Origin: Mauremys mutica
Taxonomy: Eukaryota > Chordata > Testudines > Geoemydidae
Direction of reading: 5' to 3'
Assembly (NCBI RefSeq): GCF_020497125.1
Contig: NC_059075.1
Coordinates: 39,468,003 to 39,532,002 of the forward strand
DNA length: 64,000 nt
Shown here: piece after piece, positions 33,333-44,661 of the stretch
Position numbering within the stretch: the stretch's first letter is position 1
Layout of the letters: each line of letters starts with the position of its first letter
Made by a program: the position numbers and the translations under genes
The notes under the pieces: generated by a model
Seen by the model: the letters and a program-made list of their open reading frames with translations, nothing else
Databases searched by the model: none
Told to the model about the DNA's origin: nothing

Positions 33333-33589
33333 GGGCTGGTCTACACTGGGGGGGGGAATCGATCTAAGAGATGCAAATCAAAGTATCTTAGTTCGATTTT
33401 CCTGGCTGTCCTCACGGTGGCAAGTCGACTGCTGCGGCTCCCCTGTCGACGCTGCTTACTCCTCCTGCCGAAGTGGAGTTCAGGCGTCGATTCACGGATC
33501 GATTTATCTTGTCCAGATGAGACGCGATAAATTGATCCCCGAGAGATCGATTACTACCCGCCGATCCGGCAGGTAGTATAGACATACCC
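33333..33589. mobile_element. hAT-like MITE, 257 bp, GATC/CGAT-rich
   Basis: The ends GGGCTGGTCTACACT and AGTATAGACATACCC are imperfect inverted repeats. Inside, 'gggaatcgatctaagagatg' is mirrored by 'gatccccgagagatcgatta', and 'ttcacggatcgatttatctt' by 'gacgcgataaattgatcccc', making a long imperfect palindrome rich in TCGA and GATC. It encodes nothing. Confidence 0.8.
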
Positions 33590-33977
33590 TTTGTCTAGGA
33601 TAGTCTGGGAGGATTAGGATCAAGATCCCTTTGAACTATCCCTTGTTAGGAAAGAGATAAAGAGAGCACCCTCATTCCAGACCCAAATTTAGCTCCCTCC
33701 CCATGTAGCCCATCTTGTAGCTTATTATGGTAAATTATTTACATGGGAATTGCGAAGTCACCAAGCAGAAGAAAGGGAAATTGTTATTTATGTCAAAGGA
33801 ATGAAGCCTGCCTTTCTTTTTTTAAAGCTTTCTCCTGCATGAGTCAGATAACATAAGGTTGGAAGATGGCACTTCAACAGCCAGCAGCACAGCAAGTGGG
33901 GTCCAGAGGGACAGGTATATACAGCAGGTGTGTTCTGCCTGGTACATTCAGTGCTACATAAGGTATGTGTTTAGAAG
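33590..33977. other. unique sequence, no feature seen
   Basis: No repeat, open frame or regulatory motif was recognised. Confidence 0.4.
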
Positions 33978-34206
33978 GAAGGTCTTGCAGTTCAAGCACA
34001 ACCTGGGGATCAGGAGTTCTATTCCTGGCTCTGTCACTGATTTCCTGCCTTAATTCTGTGCCTCAGTTTCATCATCTACGGAATGAGGATGCTACTACTG
34101 ACTTACTTCATAGCCAGGTTGTGAACCTACATGCATGACTATCTGGAAGTTGTTGTGATATCTGGCTCATATGGAAGACATACAGAAATGCAAAGTATTT
34201 TGATTA
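33978..34206 (+). repeat. tRNA-derived SINE with MIR-like tail
   Basis: 'aaggtcttgcagttcaagca' begins the tRNA-like head, 'gagttctattcctggctctg' holds a B-box-like GTTCTATTCC, 'tgtgcctcagtttcatcatc' is the core and 'gaaatgcaaagtatttt' the end. Part of the core around the 'gtgaccttgggcaagtca' position is deleted. Confidence 0.7.
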
Positions 34207-35519
34207 CTATCAGGACATGCAGTACACATTATATTCAGAAGCACAGTGTGTGATTTATACCAGATGGGCCAGGTACATTCAAGCAACTATCAACCTGTTT
34301 GTCTTTTAATAAATGATATAACAAAATATTCTGGCCCTTTAAGTCTAGAGGGGAACTGAAAACCCCACGCCAAGAATGCTGGAATGAATGAAGGCTCAGG
34401 AAATTGCCATAGCAGGAAAAGAGGAAGTGGTCCTGGGAAATTAGTAGGTGGGGATGGGGACGAGCAGGACACTGTCCCTTAATCCCTGTAGCGTAGGATG
34501 GGGCAGGGCTTCCCCTCTCTTCCGGGCAATCGGGAAGAGCTCTCTGAAGAAGGGCAGTATACATGCTGCCTTCTCCCTCAGAACAGGGGAGACACTGACC
34601 GAAGGAAGCCAGAACCAAAAGGCTGAGCTCCCACTAGGAAAGACTAGGAATGGTGAAGAGCAGACTAGGATACATTAAGAGTTCTGTGCATGGCAGAAGA
34701 CACAGAGCTGAGTATGAACTTTTGGATTGTGGTGAAGACCCGAAGGACTGTCTTGAACTGTTTCTGTTATTTAACCAAGCTCATACAGGGGTGGGGTTGG
34801 TATCAGCCATGACAGAGACTGTGTGGAGGTCTTAAAGGGCCCTGAAGATGGCAGCCAGAGACAGGCTGTGGCAGAGCCTCTGCTGGCCATGGAGTGGGAG
34901 ACCAGGTGGCTGCCCTGCTACAAATGGCGATGCTAATAATAATCTCTGCTATGAATGTAAAGTATTTGTAAAGGAACAAGACGTAGAACCGTGGGCACAA
35001 CAGCCAGACCGCTCTCCTTCAGATGATCTAAGAAACATCAATTAGAGAACAGAGGACTCCATACAAGCTCATGGCTGCTGTGGAAATGTGTTTCTCATGG
35101 TAAATCCTCTTCATTGTTATAATATGTTGGAATAATTCCTTTGTGCTCTGGGGCATTAGCCCTCCTTGTTCCCGGTTCAATAATATAGCATTGCTCTTTT
35201 CATTTAGAGTCAAATCTGTCAGCTGTACCTATCACATTTCTCTCCCCATTCTGATGGGGAATGACACATATGATTGCAAAGCCAATTACTCCAACGCAGG
35301 CCTTGGCAAATGGGTTCTTCCCCTCCTCCACAAGGTACGTTATTCCTGCTTCTCTTCCTCTGTGCACTATGCCCTCCAGTGCACACACATCCCCAACTGT
35401 GTATCTGGGGAGGATCCATCCAACAAAGAGAATAACAGAAAGAGAAACTGATTCTAGAGGGAAATGTTGGGATTACAGCTGGTCAGAACATTGACATTAT
35501 GAAGAAATATGCCGATTCA
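34207..35519. other. unique sequence, no confident feature
   Basis: Frames at 34235-34618 (-) and 35143-35494 (+) lack any recognisable domain or splice context. Confidence 0.4.
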
Positions 35520-35664
35520 TCAAAGCCAAAACATTTCACTGGCCTGGGATGTAGGAGACCCAAATTCAACTCCCTGCTCTGCATTGAATCAGAGTGATGT
35601 GGGATGAAAAACTCTGCTCGAATCAGGCAGAGCAGGGATTGAAACCTAGGACTCCCAGATGAGC
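35520..35664. repeat. inverted tRNA-like SINE fragment
   Basis: A head reading 'gatgtaggagacccaaattc' + 'aactccctgctctgc' is followed 50 bases on by its approximate reverse, 'gcagagcagggattgaaacc' + 'taggactcccag'. This gives a hairpin of two tRNA-like arms. Confidence 0.45.
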
Positions 35665-35908
35665 ACCTTAAGAATGGCTATGCTGGGTCAGACCAATGGT
35701 CCATCTAGTCCAGTATCCTATCTTCTCTCTGAAGCATCTGACACTGGCCAATGTCGGAATGAACAGAACAGGGCTATTACCCAGTGATCCATTCCCTCTC
35801 ATCCAATCCCAGCTTCTGGCAGTCAGAGGTTTAGGGACGCCCACAGTATGAAGTTTCATCCCAAACCATCTTGGCTAGTAGACATTGGTGAACCTATTCT
35901 CCAGGAAC

Positions 35909-36130
35909 TTATTCTTTTTTGAACCCAGTTATACTTTTGGCCTTCACAACATCCCCTGGCAACAAGTTCCACGGGCTGACTGTGCATTGTCTCAAGCAGT
36001 ACTTGCTTATGTTTGTTTCAAACCTGCTGCCTATTAATTTCATTGGGTGACCTCCACTTCTTGTGTAATGTGAAGGGGTAAATAACACTTCCCTATTCAC
36101 TTTCTTCACACCACTCATGATTTTATACAC
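35909..36130 (-). pseudogene. CR1 C-terminal tail fragment
   Basis: 73 codons from MYKIMSGVKKV through [11 protein letters not shown] to ITGFKKE. It corresponds to 29065-29334 but loses the final residues. Confidence 0.8.
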
Positions 36131-36195
36131 CTATCAAATCACCTCTGAGTCATCTCTTTTCTAAGATGAAAAGTCACAGTCTTTTTAATCTCTCC

Positions 36196-36417
36196 TCATG
36201 GAAGCTGTTCCATACCCCTAATCACTTTTGTTGCCCTTCTCTGTACCTTTTCCAATTCTAATAGATCTTTTATGAGATGGGGTGACCAGAAACGCAAACA
36301 GCATTCAAGGTGTGGGCATATGATGGATTTATATAATGGCATTAGGATATTTTCTGACTTATTTATCCTTTTTCTAATGGTTCCTAATATTGTTCGCTTT
36401 TTTGACTGCCGCTGCAC
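36196..36417 (-). pseudogene. CR1 C-terminal domain fragment
   Basis: 73 codons with MPLYKSIICPHLECC, LELEKVQRRATKVIRG and MEQLP, the same blocks as 29347-29847. Frameshifts cut it on both sides. Confidence 0.8.
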
Positions 36418-36801
36418 GAGAGGACGTTTTCAGAGAACTATCGTCAGTTACTCTAATATCTCTTTTTTGAATGGAAAAAAAACAAATTTAGACCCGATCA
36501 TTGTGTATGTGTAGTTGGGATTATTTTTTCCAAAGTGCATTACTTGCATTTATCAACACTGAATTTCATCTGCGCTTTTGTCACCCAGTCACCCAGTTTT
36601 GTGAGATTCCTTTGGAACTCTTCACAGTCAGCTTTGATCTTAACTATCCTGAGTAATTTTGTGTCATCTGCAAATTTTGCCATCTCCCTGTTCACCCTCT
36701 TTTTCCAGATTGGTTATTAATATGTGGAACAGCACCGGTCCTAATACAAATCCTTAGGGATCCCCACCATCTACCCAAGCACCACAATGGATGCATTCTT
36801 G

Positions 36802-36824
36802 CACACACACACACACACACACAC
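36802..36824. repeat. (CA)n microsatellite
   Basis: About 11 uninterrupted CA units just beyond the truncated 5' side of the CR1. Confidence 0.95.
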
Positions 36825-37914
36825 CTCTCTTCCTGAATTGAAAAGCTCAGGGTTCAATCCACAAACTGACATTTTGATGCAATTCCTTTTTTGTGAAAAC
36901 ATTTGAAAGGGCAATATGTAACAAAAAAAATGGTATCTCTAAAGTAGCCATGAAACAGAATTATCAACTTCCATCTAGTTTGGACTTTTGCTGACTTTAA
37001 CAAACAGTCAATTTTTTAAATCTTACTTATAGAGCTGCTAGAATTGGTTTGGATAAAACAAGAGCCAGTCTGACTCTTCTCCCAAAGCTCCAAAGGAATC
37101 TTTTCCAAGTTTGGAAATGTTTGGGGAACTTCCCACCCCAAATTATTTGTCACTTCTGCATCTGCCTCTGTGCTTCTAGGTTCCAAGCAGAAGTAGATGT
37201 TCAGAAAATACCACAAAAAAATGTTTCCAAGAGAATGCTGACACAAATGAAAGCAGAAGGTACCAGCAGCTGCAAGGGAAAGATTGTCCTTAGGAGATCT
37301 CCATGGCAATTCTCTAGTCTCAAGAAGTTCAGAGAAATGGCATCTAAACTTAGGGTGCTTATCTGAACTTTCAAGATTCATTCTCATGGCTTATCATTAA
37401 ACTCTATATCACTTAGTATCAATTGACCCATTACCGACCTTCATGGCCTCTTTGGTCCCCCACATTCTTCCCCTCACACACCTGCCATACTTCTTCACTC
37501 TTTTACTCCTTAAGCCTCAGCCTTCACTATAGGCCAGATATGCTTCCCTTACAGGTAGTCAACCCTGCTCTGCATGCCAACTCAAGAGAGGAATTGCTCC
37601 TTGCCCACCACCTACCCATCGACGGCACTGTTAACTCTGTAGCACACCTAAGCTTTATGTTTTATTAGTTAGGGTATCCTGGGCACTTTATTATCCTTGG
37701 CTCTTATCTACTATCTTCAGTATGGCTCTTCTCCTACTTTATTCTAGTTCAGGACAATAAACTGATGGTCATAACTGGGTCAAGAAATGTAAACAGTGGA
37801 CAAGCATGCGGGCAAGGACTCGTATTTGTGTTCAGGCTCTTTTAATGAGTCAGAGACCCTTCAATAGAGCCAAATGACACCATGTTTGATCATCTAAAAT
37901 GTTCAAAAACCTGC
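36825..37914. other. unique sequence, no confident feature
   Basis: 123- and 105-codon frames at 37016-37387 lie on opposite strands of the same bases and lack support. Confidence 0.4.
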
Positions 37915-38025
37915 ACTGTGAACATCCTGGGCCTATCTGTCCTCTCAATTAAACTGGTGTGAATCAGCAGTAACAGCAATGAAGTCAGTGAAATTACATT
38001 GGTGTGAAAGAGGAAAATCAAGTGC
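37915..38025. repeat. degenerate palindromic amniote repeat
   Basis: 'gggcctatctgtcctctcaa' to 'actggtgtgaatcagcagta' is mirrored after 'caatgaagtcagtg' by 'attacattggtgtgaaagag'. Confidence 0.5.
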
Positions 38026-39034
38026 ACTGTGAGGAGACCAGACTTCGTGTTAATGTGGCCCCATAAATAGCTCAGTGAGTCACTCAACAAACCCAGTGAA
38101 AAACAAATTCAAATAAGAACAGTGAGATCTCTGGATTTACTGCTAGTTGGGGCATTATTCACACACTCAAACAGTAGTTCTGGAAGTGCTCAAATAAGCC
38201 CAGCATGCTCCTCAGAGGTCGATCTGTTATCTGATTACTTGCCTGGGTTCGCTGGCTCTGTTACAGTCTCATTGCTGCCTCTCACTGAAGAAGCCACTCC
38301 CGGGAGCCACAAAACCTGGTAACAGGTTAGTCAGTGCTTATATCCCAGAATGCCTTTGTGTCCACAGTGTGAAGCATGTTTACTGTCACTCACTTGACAT
38401 GGCGTACTTTTGACAGCATGTTCCACACCTCCTTTGCAATCCACATTAGGAGCTTTTAGTCCAGGCTCCGAGAGTGACTTCTCTCCCTCTACATGGCAGA
38501 GAGACCTCAAAGAACATGGTATGGAACAGCAGCACCAAGGCATAAGGAACATTCTTAAGGAGAAGGGTAGTGATGAAATTGGCACAATCTCTATTAACCT
38601 CCTGAGGAGCCACGCTCATAATTAGGAGAAACAAGCCCTGTAGTGAGGGCAGGAATGGCAGCAAGCTGATATAATGAGCTCAGAGAAAGCTTGGTGCCTG
38701 GGAGTCGTGTGCCACTCTGGGCTCTCGCCACACACCGCAAAGGTGAGGACCTTGCTGGGTGTAAATGAAAAGAGCCTAATGATTTTACTTCCTGCTTCAG
38801 TCTCCCAAGCCAATATTATTTTACAAAACAGAAACCACAAGAGACAGAAGCAATGCAGCGAGACTGCAGGCCGGATGCAACACAGCTTTTGCCAGCCACT
38901 CCAGATGTACTTTTATGTGTAATAATAAGTAGGGACTCAAAAGGTTTGGATGCTTCACCTAGACACCTCAGCCTTGAAAGGCAATACATCTAATGAGAAG
39001 GGGATTTCAGTTACCCCTGGGCTTTGGTCAGTTT
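38026..39034. other. unique sequence, no feature seen
   Basis: Short frames overlap on both strands at 38331-38922, with no recognisable protein. Confidence 0.4.
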
Positions 39035-39290
39035 CTGAAATAATAATACCAACTCACATAGTACCCTCCATCCGAGGAAGCACTTTCCAGACATTAAACC
39101 AGTTCAGTTGCATGACACCCCAGGGGATGATTAACCTCATTTTATACATGAGGGGATTGAAGCACAGAGCAATTGGGATTTGCCCAAGATCCCACAGTGG
39201 ATCAGTAACACAATACAGGATAGAAATTAGGTGTCCTGACTCCCACTGCTGTGCTTTAACCAACCGCCCAACCATGCTTCCTCTCCATAT
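39035..39290 (-). repeat. MIR-like SINE, reverse copy
   Basis: On plus: 'ctcattttatacatgagggg' + 'attgaagcacagagcaat', 'gatttgcccaagatcccaca' and 'gtcctgactcccactgctgt', the reversed core and body of the SINE. It gives the first half of a 224-codon plus-strand frame (38950-39624), which is therefore rejected as a gene. Confidence 0.7.
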
Positions 39291-39329
39291 ATCATCATTC
39301 CTCTGCACCCTCCCATCCTGCTGCCAATG

Positions 39330-40380
39330 CAGAATTGTTCTCTACTGCACAGACAGTAGCATTTTGCCAAGTCCAATTTTAAATTTGCCAAGTGATGGAC
39401 CGTCCAACACTTCCCTCAGGGAAATTATTCCACAGCCCGATACATCTCACTACCATATATGCCTTAATTTTTCCCTCTTCTTTCCTTGTACTCTTCTGAA
39501 TACTCTGTCTCCTTACTTGGTATTACAATCCCCTAATACTTGTAGATTTACATTACCCCCTTCTCCTTCCCAGACACTGCTTAATCAAGCAACACAAAAT
39601 GAAACCTTCCAACCCTCCTTTTAAAAATAATCCCTTTAGACCCAGACCATTTTTGTTGCTCTTCCTCTGAACTGCCTCTATTTGACCACTAACAGATTAG
39701 ATCGGGGGTGGGCAAACTACGGCTCGCAGGCCGTGTCCGGCCCATCAGATGTTTTAATCCAGCCCTCAAGCTCCCGCCAGGGAGTGGGGTTGGGGACTTG
39801 CCCTGCTCAGAGCGTGCCATGGCTCCGGGCAGCTCCTGGAAGCAGCAGCATGTCCTCCCTCCAGCTCTTATATGTAGGAGCAGCCAGGGGGCTCTGCATG
39901 CTGCCCCCACCCCAAGTGTCACCCCCTCAGTTCCCATTGGCAGGGAACCATGGCCAATGGGAGCTGCAAGGGTGGCAACTGCGGACAGAGCAGCATGCAG
40001 AGCTGCCTGGCTGGCGCCACGCCTCTGCGTAGGAGCCAGAGAGGGGACATGCCAGCGCTTTCAGGAGCTGCTTGAGGTAAATGCCGCCTGGATCCTGCAC
40101 CCCAACCCCTGCCCCAGCCCTGATCCCCCTCCCACTTTCTGAACCCCCCGGTCCCAGCCCGGAGCACCTTCCTGCATCCCAAGCCCCTCATCCCTGCTCC
40201 ACCCCAGAGCCCTCACCCCCAGTCAGAGCCCTCACCCCTTCCTGCATCCCAACCCCAAATTTCGTGAGCATTCATGGCCTGCCATACAATTTCTATACCC
40301 TGATGTGCCCCTGAAGCCAAAAAGTTTGCCCACCCCTGGATTAGACAGATCAGTTTAATTCTTTCAGGGTCCATTCTTTA
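39330..40380 (-). mobile_element. old CR1/L3-like fragment, split by a hAT element
   Basis: 'aagtgatggaccgtccaaca' + 'cttccctcagggaaattatt' + 'ccacag' is the reversed 3' coding side of an old CR1 relative. It continues weakly on the far side of 39703-40338 ('cagtttaattctttcagggt'). Confidence 0.5.
39703..40338. mobile_element. hAT-like element, 636 bp
   Basis: The ends CGGGGGTGGGCAAACT and AGTTTGCCCACCCCTG are inverted repeats. Flanking 8-mers are gattagat (39695-39702) and gattagac (40339-40346), 7 of 8 identical. The interior is GC-rich, with 'caatgggagctgcaagggtg' and a C-rich zone where 'cttcctgcatcccaa' recurs 70 bp apart (40168, 40238). Frames of 116 and 144 codons over it lack transposase motifs. 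Confidence 0.85.
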
Positions 40381-41007
40381 ATGCTTGGCTTGGGATCCCC
40401 TCTTCTTTCTGGGTGTTGGCATTTTCCTTTTCTGATTCTTGCTCACTGCTGCGAGCCCCAAGCAGATGGACTGCCAGCAGCATACAGAATGGAGAGAGAG
40501 CAAGGACCACCACCAACCAATGGCATTAGGACTGCAAATGTTTTAGAGAAGTGGAAATAAAGACAGGCACGTGGAGAAATTTATTTATTTGAATTAGGAA
40601 GGAGGTGCTAGATATTGTCCTGCAAATGCTGAGATTATTCGCTCTGTGAGGAAGGCCAGTATCTGCCACTTCCCTTCTAGGCCCCCTTCCCATTTTAGCC
40701 CACAGAACTACAGAGAAATAGATGATAGATCCCAGCACTAAACAACAACCATAAACCGCACGTTGTTTCATTGCCTGGCTAAATCAGTGAGAGGCAAATG
40801 CGAGTATCAGGAACCCTCAACGTTTCCACTGCGGTCAGGATTAAGCCTCACAAAAGTGGCCATCTCAGCAGAAATATAGAACCGCGGTCTGCCACATTAA
40901 CATAAAGCAGGGCAGCCAGAAATTATTGCTGCCTCTAATCTCCAAACACTCAGGAGCTGAGCTGCATTCAGTGGAATGACCTGTCCACCATGATGCATTA
41001 GCGTTTG

Positions 41008-41009
<2 letters not shown>
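40381..41009. other. unique sequence, no feature seen
   Basis: No repeat, open frame or other signal was recognised. Confidence 0.4.

Positions 41010-41042
<33 letters not shown>
41010..41042. repeat. (CA)n microsatellite
   Basis: About 16 uninterrupted CA units, the longest simple repeat in the window. Confidence 0.95.
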
Positions 41043-41044
<2 letters not shown>

Positions 41045-41565
41045 CTTCCGTCCCTCTTGAAGTCCAGAGATTTATCCCTCCTGAAATAGAAAGAAGCAAT
41101 ATTTTAACTGCCCCGCCTGCTCCTCTTCCTCTAACCACTCATCAGCGCTGATTGTTGTGGGCACTTGGGCTCCTATTCTGGGTGAAGGTCAAGAAACACT
41201 ACTATCCAAAGCCTTATTAACAGGTCACTGTTCCTACTGCTGGAAAGAGTTTCCAAAGTCTTTCAGTGCTGTGGTGGCTGCTGCACCTTCTCCTGAATAT
41301 TAAGAGCATTTCTCCATCACCCGAGGGCTTTGGTTTTGGAATGTGAGCTCCGGAAAGTGTTTTGTCGAACAGGGTGAAGTAAAAGGAGATTTGTCATCAT
41401 AAAGGAAACACAATGGCTGTAAGGGTGTGAAATATGTAACAGTTTATACAATAGGGTTCAAGCTTGTTTGTAAATACATTTAGCCCCACTAAAGGTCATT
41501 TTAGAACAATCTTTCAAGTGCTCTGAATGAGTCTCCTTTCCCCTTGTGTGCATGTCCCTCTTTCT
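41043..41565. other. unique sequence, no feature seen
   Basis: No repeat, open frame or other signal was recognised. Confidence 0.4.
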
Positions 41566-42814
41566 GGGCACATCTAGGCTGGAGCAGGAAGTGACATTTC
41601 CAGCTCCGATAGACACTCTCATGCTAGCTCTGCTTGACTTGCCTGCTAAAAACAGAAGCATAGTTGTGGCAGTGCAAGCAGCAGGACACAACAGCCACCC
41701 CGAATACACTTTGTGATAAATGAATGTGGGGGAGCTCCCTTTATGGACACCCAGCCAGCTATAAAGTCCCTCTTGGTGGCTGTCAAGGCTGATTCCCCAC
41801 TCTGGCACTTCGAGTGCAGAAGGTGGTGGCCCGCAAGGATTTTAAAAATTAATAGTGGACACTCTGACCTTGGATGGGTAGATGCTGCCACCACCCAAAT
41901 ACAAACGCCTTGGGACCCAGGGAGACGTACTTGGGAATTCCTTCCTGTGGGGTACCCTCAAGCCCTTTCACCCCCCCTCTGGGGAACTGCTCAGAAAGAA
42001 AACAAAGGAAATTAGCTGTTGCCCCCAGCTAATTAAACAGATGCACAAACCTCTTAGAACACCAAAAATCTAGTCCCGTTCTTAAAAATGGTAAATTTTA
42101 TTAAAAACAAAAAGAAAGAAAATACATCTGGAACTTAGGCTTTTGCTAGATTTTAAAAGAGCAATTCCAAAAATTAAGCATCCAAAATAGCTGTCTTGGG
42201 GAGTTCAGCTTAAAGGTTACAAGCAAACAAAAGCATTTGGTGTTAGCACAGAGGAGTCCACAAGCCAATAAGAAATAAAAGAAATAACCTAATTGCATCT
42301 TTCTAACCATTCCTAATCTACTTACACATTTGGGGATTCCAAATAAGTAGATCTAGTATGATCTGATGATCTATGATCATACCTGGCTTAAAATTTCTCA
42401 TAGCGGAACTGCTCCCTGTTCCCTTCTTTCCCATAGAACAACAACAGAGAGAAAGGGGATTTTTTTTCCCCATTTTAAAAAGTTCTAGCCCTCTCATTGG
42501 CTCTTTTGGTCAGGTGCCCACTCCCTTTCCTTTACCTGGGGGACTTTGTTAACCCTTTACAGGTAAAGCAAGCAGAGAACAGCCACCAAGAGGGACTTCA
42601 TAGCTAACTGGCTGGCGGGGTGTCCATAAAAGGGAGCTCCCCCCTCCTTCATTTATCACACACTCCCATCTGAGATGGTGTGGCTAGCTTGTCCTGTCAC
42701 CCACGCCCTAAGCAGCTACACTTCTATTTTTAGCAGGATACCTTGAACATAGCTAGCACAGATACGTCCACCTAAGCTAGAAATTACACCTCCAGCCTCA
42801 GTGTAAACAAACCC
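41566..42814. mobile_element. palindromic MITE split by an LTR
   Basis: The left half (41566-41711) has 'catgctagctctgcttgact' + 'tgcctgctaaaaacagaagc'. The right half (42661-42814) has the mirror: 'cacttctatttttagcagga' then 'tgaacatagctagcacaga' and ends 'cagtgtaaacaaaccc'. Joined, they make a MITE of about 300 bp with GTCTACAC-like ends. The gap is exactly the LTR at 41712-42660. Confidence 0.7.
41712..42660 (-). mobile_element. LTR-like element, 949 bp, with about 75-bp inverted ends
   Basis: It begins TGTGATAAATGAATG and ends CATTTATCACA. Flanking 5-mers are cactt (41707-41711) and cactc (42661-42665), one mismatch. AATAAA on minus (near 42096-42101) and 'gttaaccctttacaggt' shared with the solo LTR at 15125 support an LTR with minus sense. 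Unusually, the first and last ~75-83 bases are reverse complements apart from a short gap ('gagctccctttatggacacc', 'gtccctcttggtggctgt'). It could instead be a TIR transposon. It lies inside a MITE. Confidence 0.75.
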
Positions 42815-42857
42815 TCTGGCTCTCTCCCTCTCCCACAGCGTCTCATCACTACACCAA

Positions 42858-43090
42858 GGCCGTCTACACACAAACTTGTCTACAGCTAAACCAGTGCAAA
42901 CCACCATGTGGAAACCCTTATTTCAGTTTCAGAGTGTCTTATTTTGACTGAATTTAAATTTTCTCTTAACTGGTTTAAGTTAAAGCGAAGTAAGCTTGGA
43001 TTAAATAGAAATGAGCGCATCAGTTTAACTAAATTGATTTTAAATCACCCTTTAAGTTAAACTGCTGCAACACTGCATGTAGAAAAGCCC
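42858..43090. mobile_element. hAT-like MITE, decayed
   Basis: 'ggccgtctacacacaaactt' at the left and 'gcatgtagaaaagccc' at the right are imperfect inverted ends. The interior has 'taactggtttaagttaaagc' and 'ttaactaaattgattttaaa'. Similar wording at 56230-56300 suggests another worn copy. Confidence 0.6.
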
Positions 43091-43618
43091 TCAGGCAGAA
43101 TGTTGATCCTTCAGAAAGGCTGACAAAGGCTTGCTTAATTAATAAATAATACTAACAAATATAACAGGAAAGAAAGCAGTAGTGGTAGTAAATAATGCAG
43201 CATCTATTATCACGATAAAGACCATGAGTTGGTGGACAGCTAATATTATGGTCCCTGCCATTAAATCTTTCTGCACATTTCCCTGATGCTGGTAGCCTGA
43301 CTCAGACCCAGCTCGACGTGTGTGGTTGTTGCTTCCTTTTTTTTTTTTTAATGAAAAATGGTGACCAACAACGGGAACTAAACCCATGAGTCTGTATGTC
43401 ATATTACCACAGTGCCACTATGTTACCTCCACAGCATCACTCCTTAGTTGCTGAACAGTGAGCATGCAGAGAATCTGTGCTAGCACTGGGGAGGAATGCG
43501 GCTACAAATCTTCCAAAGGACTTAGCAGAATTAGTACTAGCGACTAATAATCATACTTAGGGCTTTTTATTTAGCACTTGACTCTAGCAAAGTGCTGCAC
43601 AAACAAACAGAATTGTTA
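43091..43618. other. unique sequence, no feature seen
   Basis: A T12 run lies near 43338. No gene or dispersed repeat was recognised. Confidence 0.4.
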
Positions 43619-43860
43619 ATCATATAATCATAGGACTGGAAGGGACCTCGAGTGGTCATCTAGTCCAGCCCCTGCACTCAAGGCAGGACTAAGTATTAAC
43701 TAGACCATCCTTGACATGTGTTTAACCAACCTGCTCTTAAAAATCTCCAATGATGGAGATTCCACAACCTCCCTAAGCAATTTATTCCAGTGCTTAACCA
43801 CCTTGACAGTTAGGAAGTTTTTCCTAATGTCCAACCTAAACCTCCTTTGCTGCAATTTAA
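43619..43860 (-). mobile_element. CR1 3' end, short
   Basis: It starts on plus with 'catataatcataggactgga' and runs to 'ctcctttgctgcaattta'. It corresponds to the first 240 bases of the CR1 at 27258 and is then truncated. Confidence 0.85.
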
Positions 43861-44611
43861 TAATAATTTGACCTGGGCCACATTAAGTAGCAGGGTCAGT
43901 AAAAGGAGAAGCCCCAAAAGTTTGGTTCAGCAAGATCTATCTCCCTATTAAGAGTATCCCAACAGCCCGTTAGACGCCCCCCCCAACACTAAAGGGTTAA
44001 ATTCGAAAAGGAAATTGATTATACTCAACTCTAGCTCAACCTACAGTTTCACACTCGATCCACCATCTCAAAGTAGTTAGATGCTCCTGCTAAAGTGATC
44101 AGCAGTGAAATAGCTAACTATGTTGATGTCTAAAAAGTTGTCATTAGGCTCTGGAGTTAACACTAGTTCAAATGAATGGGAGCAGTTCACATCTCTCAGA
44201 ACTATTGCTTCAGGCTCTTGGTGTCTTCATCCATGGGCTTGGCAAAAATTAATTGACAAGGCCAACTGAGAAGTGCAGTAAGACATGCCAGCAAATACCC
44301 TCTCAAACCCCATCTCTACCTTCACAGACATACACAGTTCTCTTCCTCCCAGCAGACTACATGACAAGCTTTACCTACACCAGCAACACACCTACTGGGA
44401 GGTGTGATAGCCTGAAGTCATACCTGCTGAAGTTTATGAAGGCCCTTGTATTCCAGGTGAGAGATCTCCCCTTTCCATTTCACTTTTAAGCCAATCAAGT
44501 ACAACATCGCCTGTATAGGAAGTCCATCCAGAAGGGCTACATGCTTCCTATCACTTCCTAATAGCAAGACATCAAGACAGCCCTAGGTCATCCTGTTCCA
44601 GATAACATTTT
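43861..44611. other. unique sequence, no feature seen
   Basis: No repeat, open frame or other signal was recognised. Confidence 0.4.
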
Positions 44612-44661
44612 CATTTAGGGCTTGTTTACCTAGGGAAATTTACTGGAATAGTTATACCATC

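Larger units (their letters stand above)
35668..36780 (-). mobile_element. CR1 LINE, 1.1 kb, 5'-truncated
   Basis: The plus-strand left edge is 'aagaatggctatgctgggtc', the reversed CR1 3' region. It continues through the reversed C-terminal and thumb coding parts up to the motif C region ('gcaaattttgccatc', which reads MAKFAD on minus), then breaks off. No endonuclease or finger region. Confidence 0.9.

Noticed and set aside
38950..39624. Longest non-CR1 open frame, 224 codons on plus
   Set aside because: It runs through a reverse MIR-like SINE (39035-39290) and into an old reversed LINE fragment (39330 on). Composition and content are those of repeats, with no domain.
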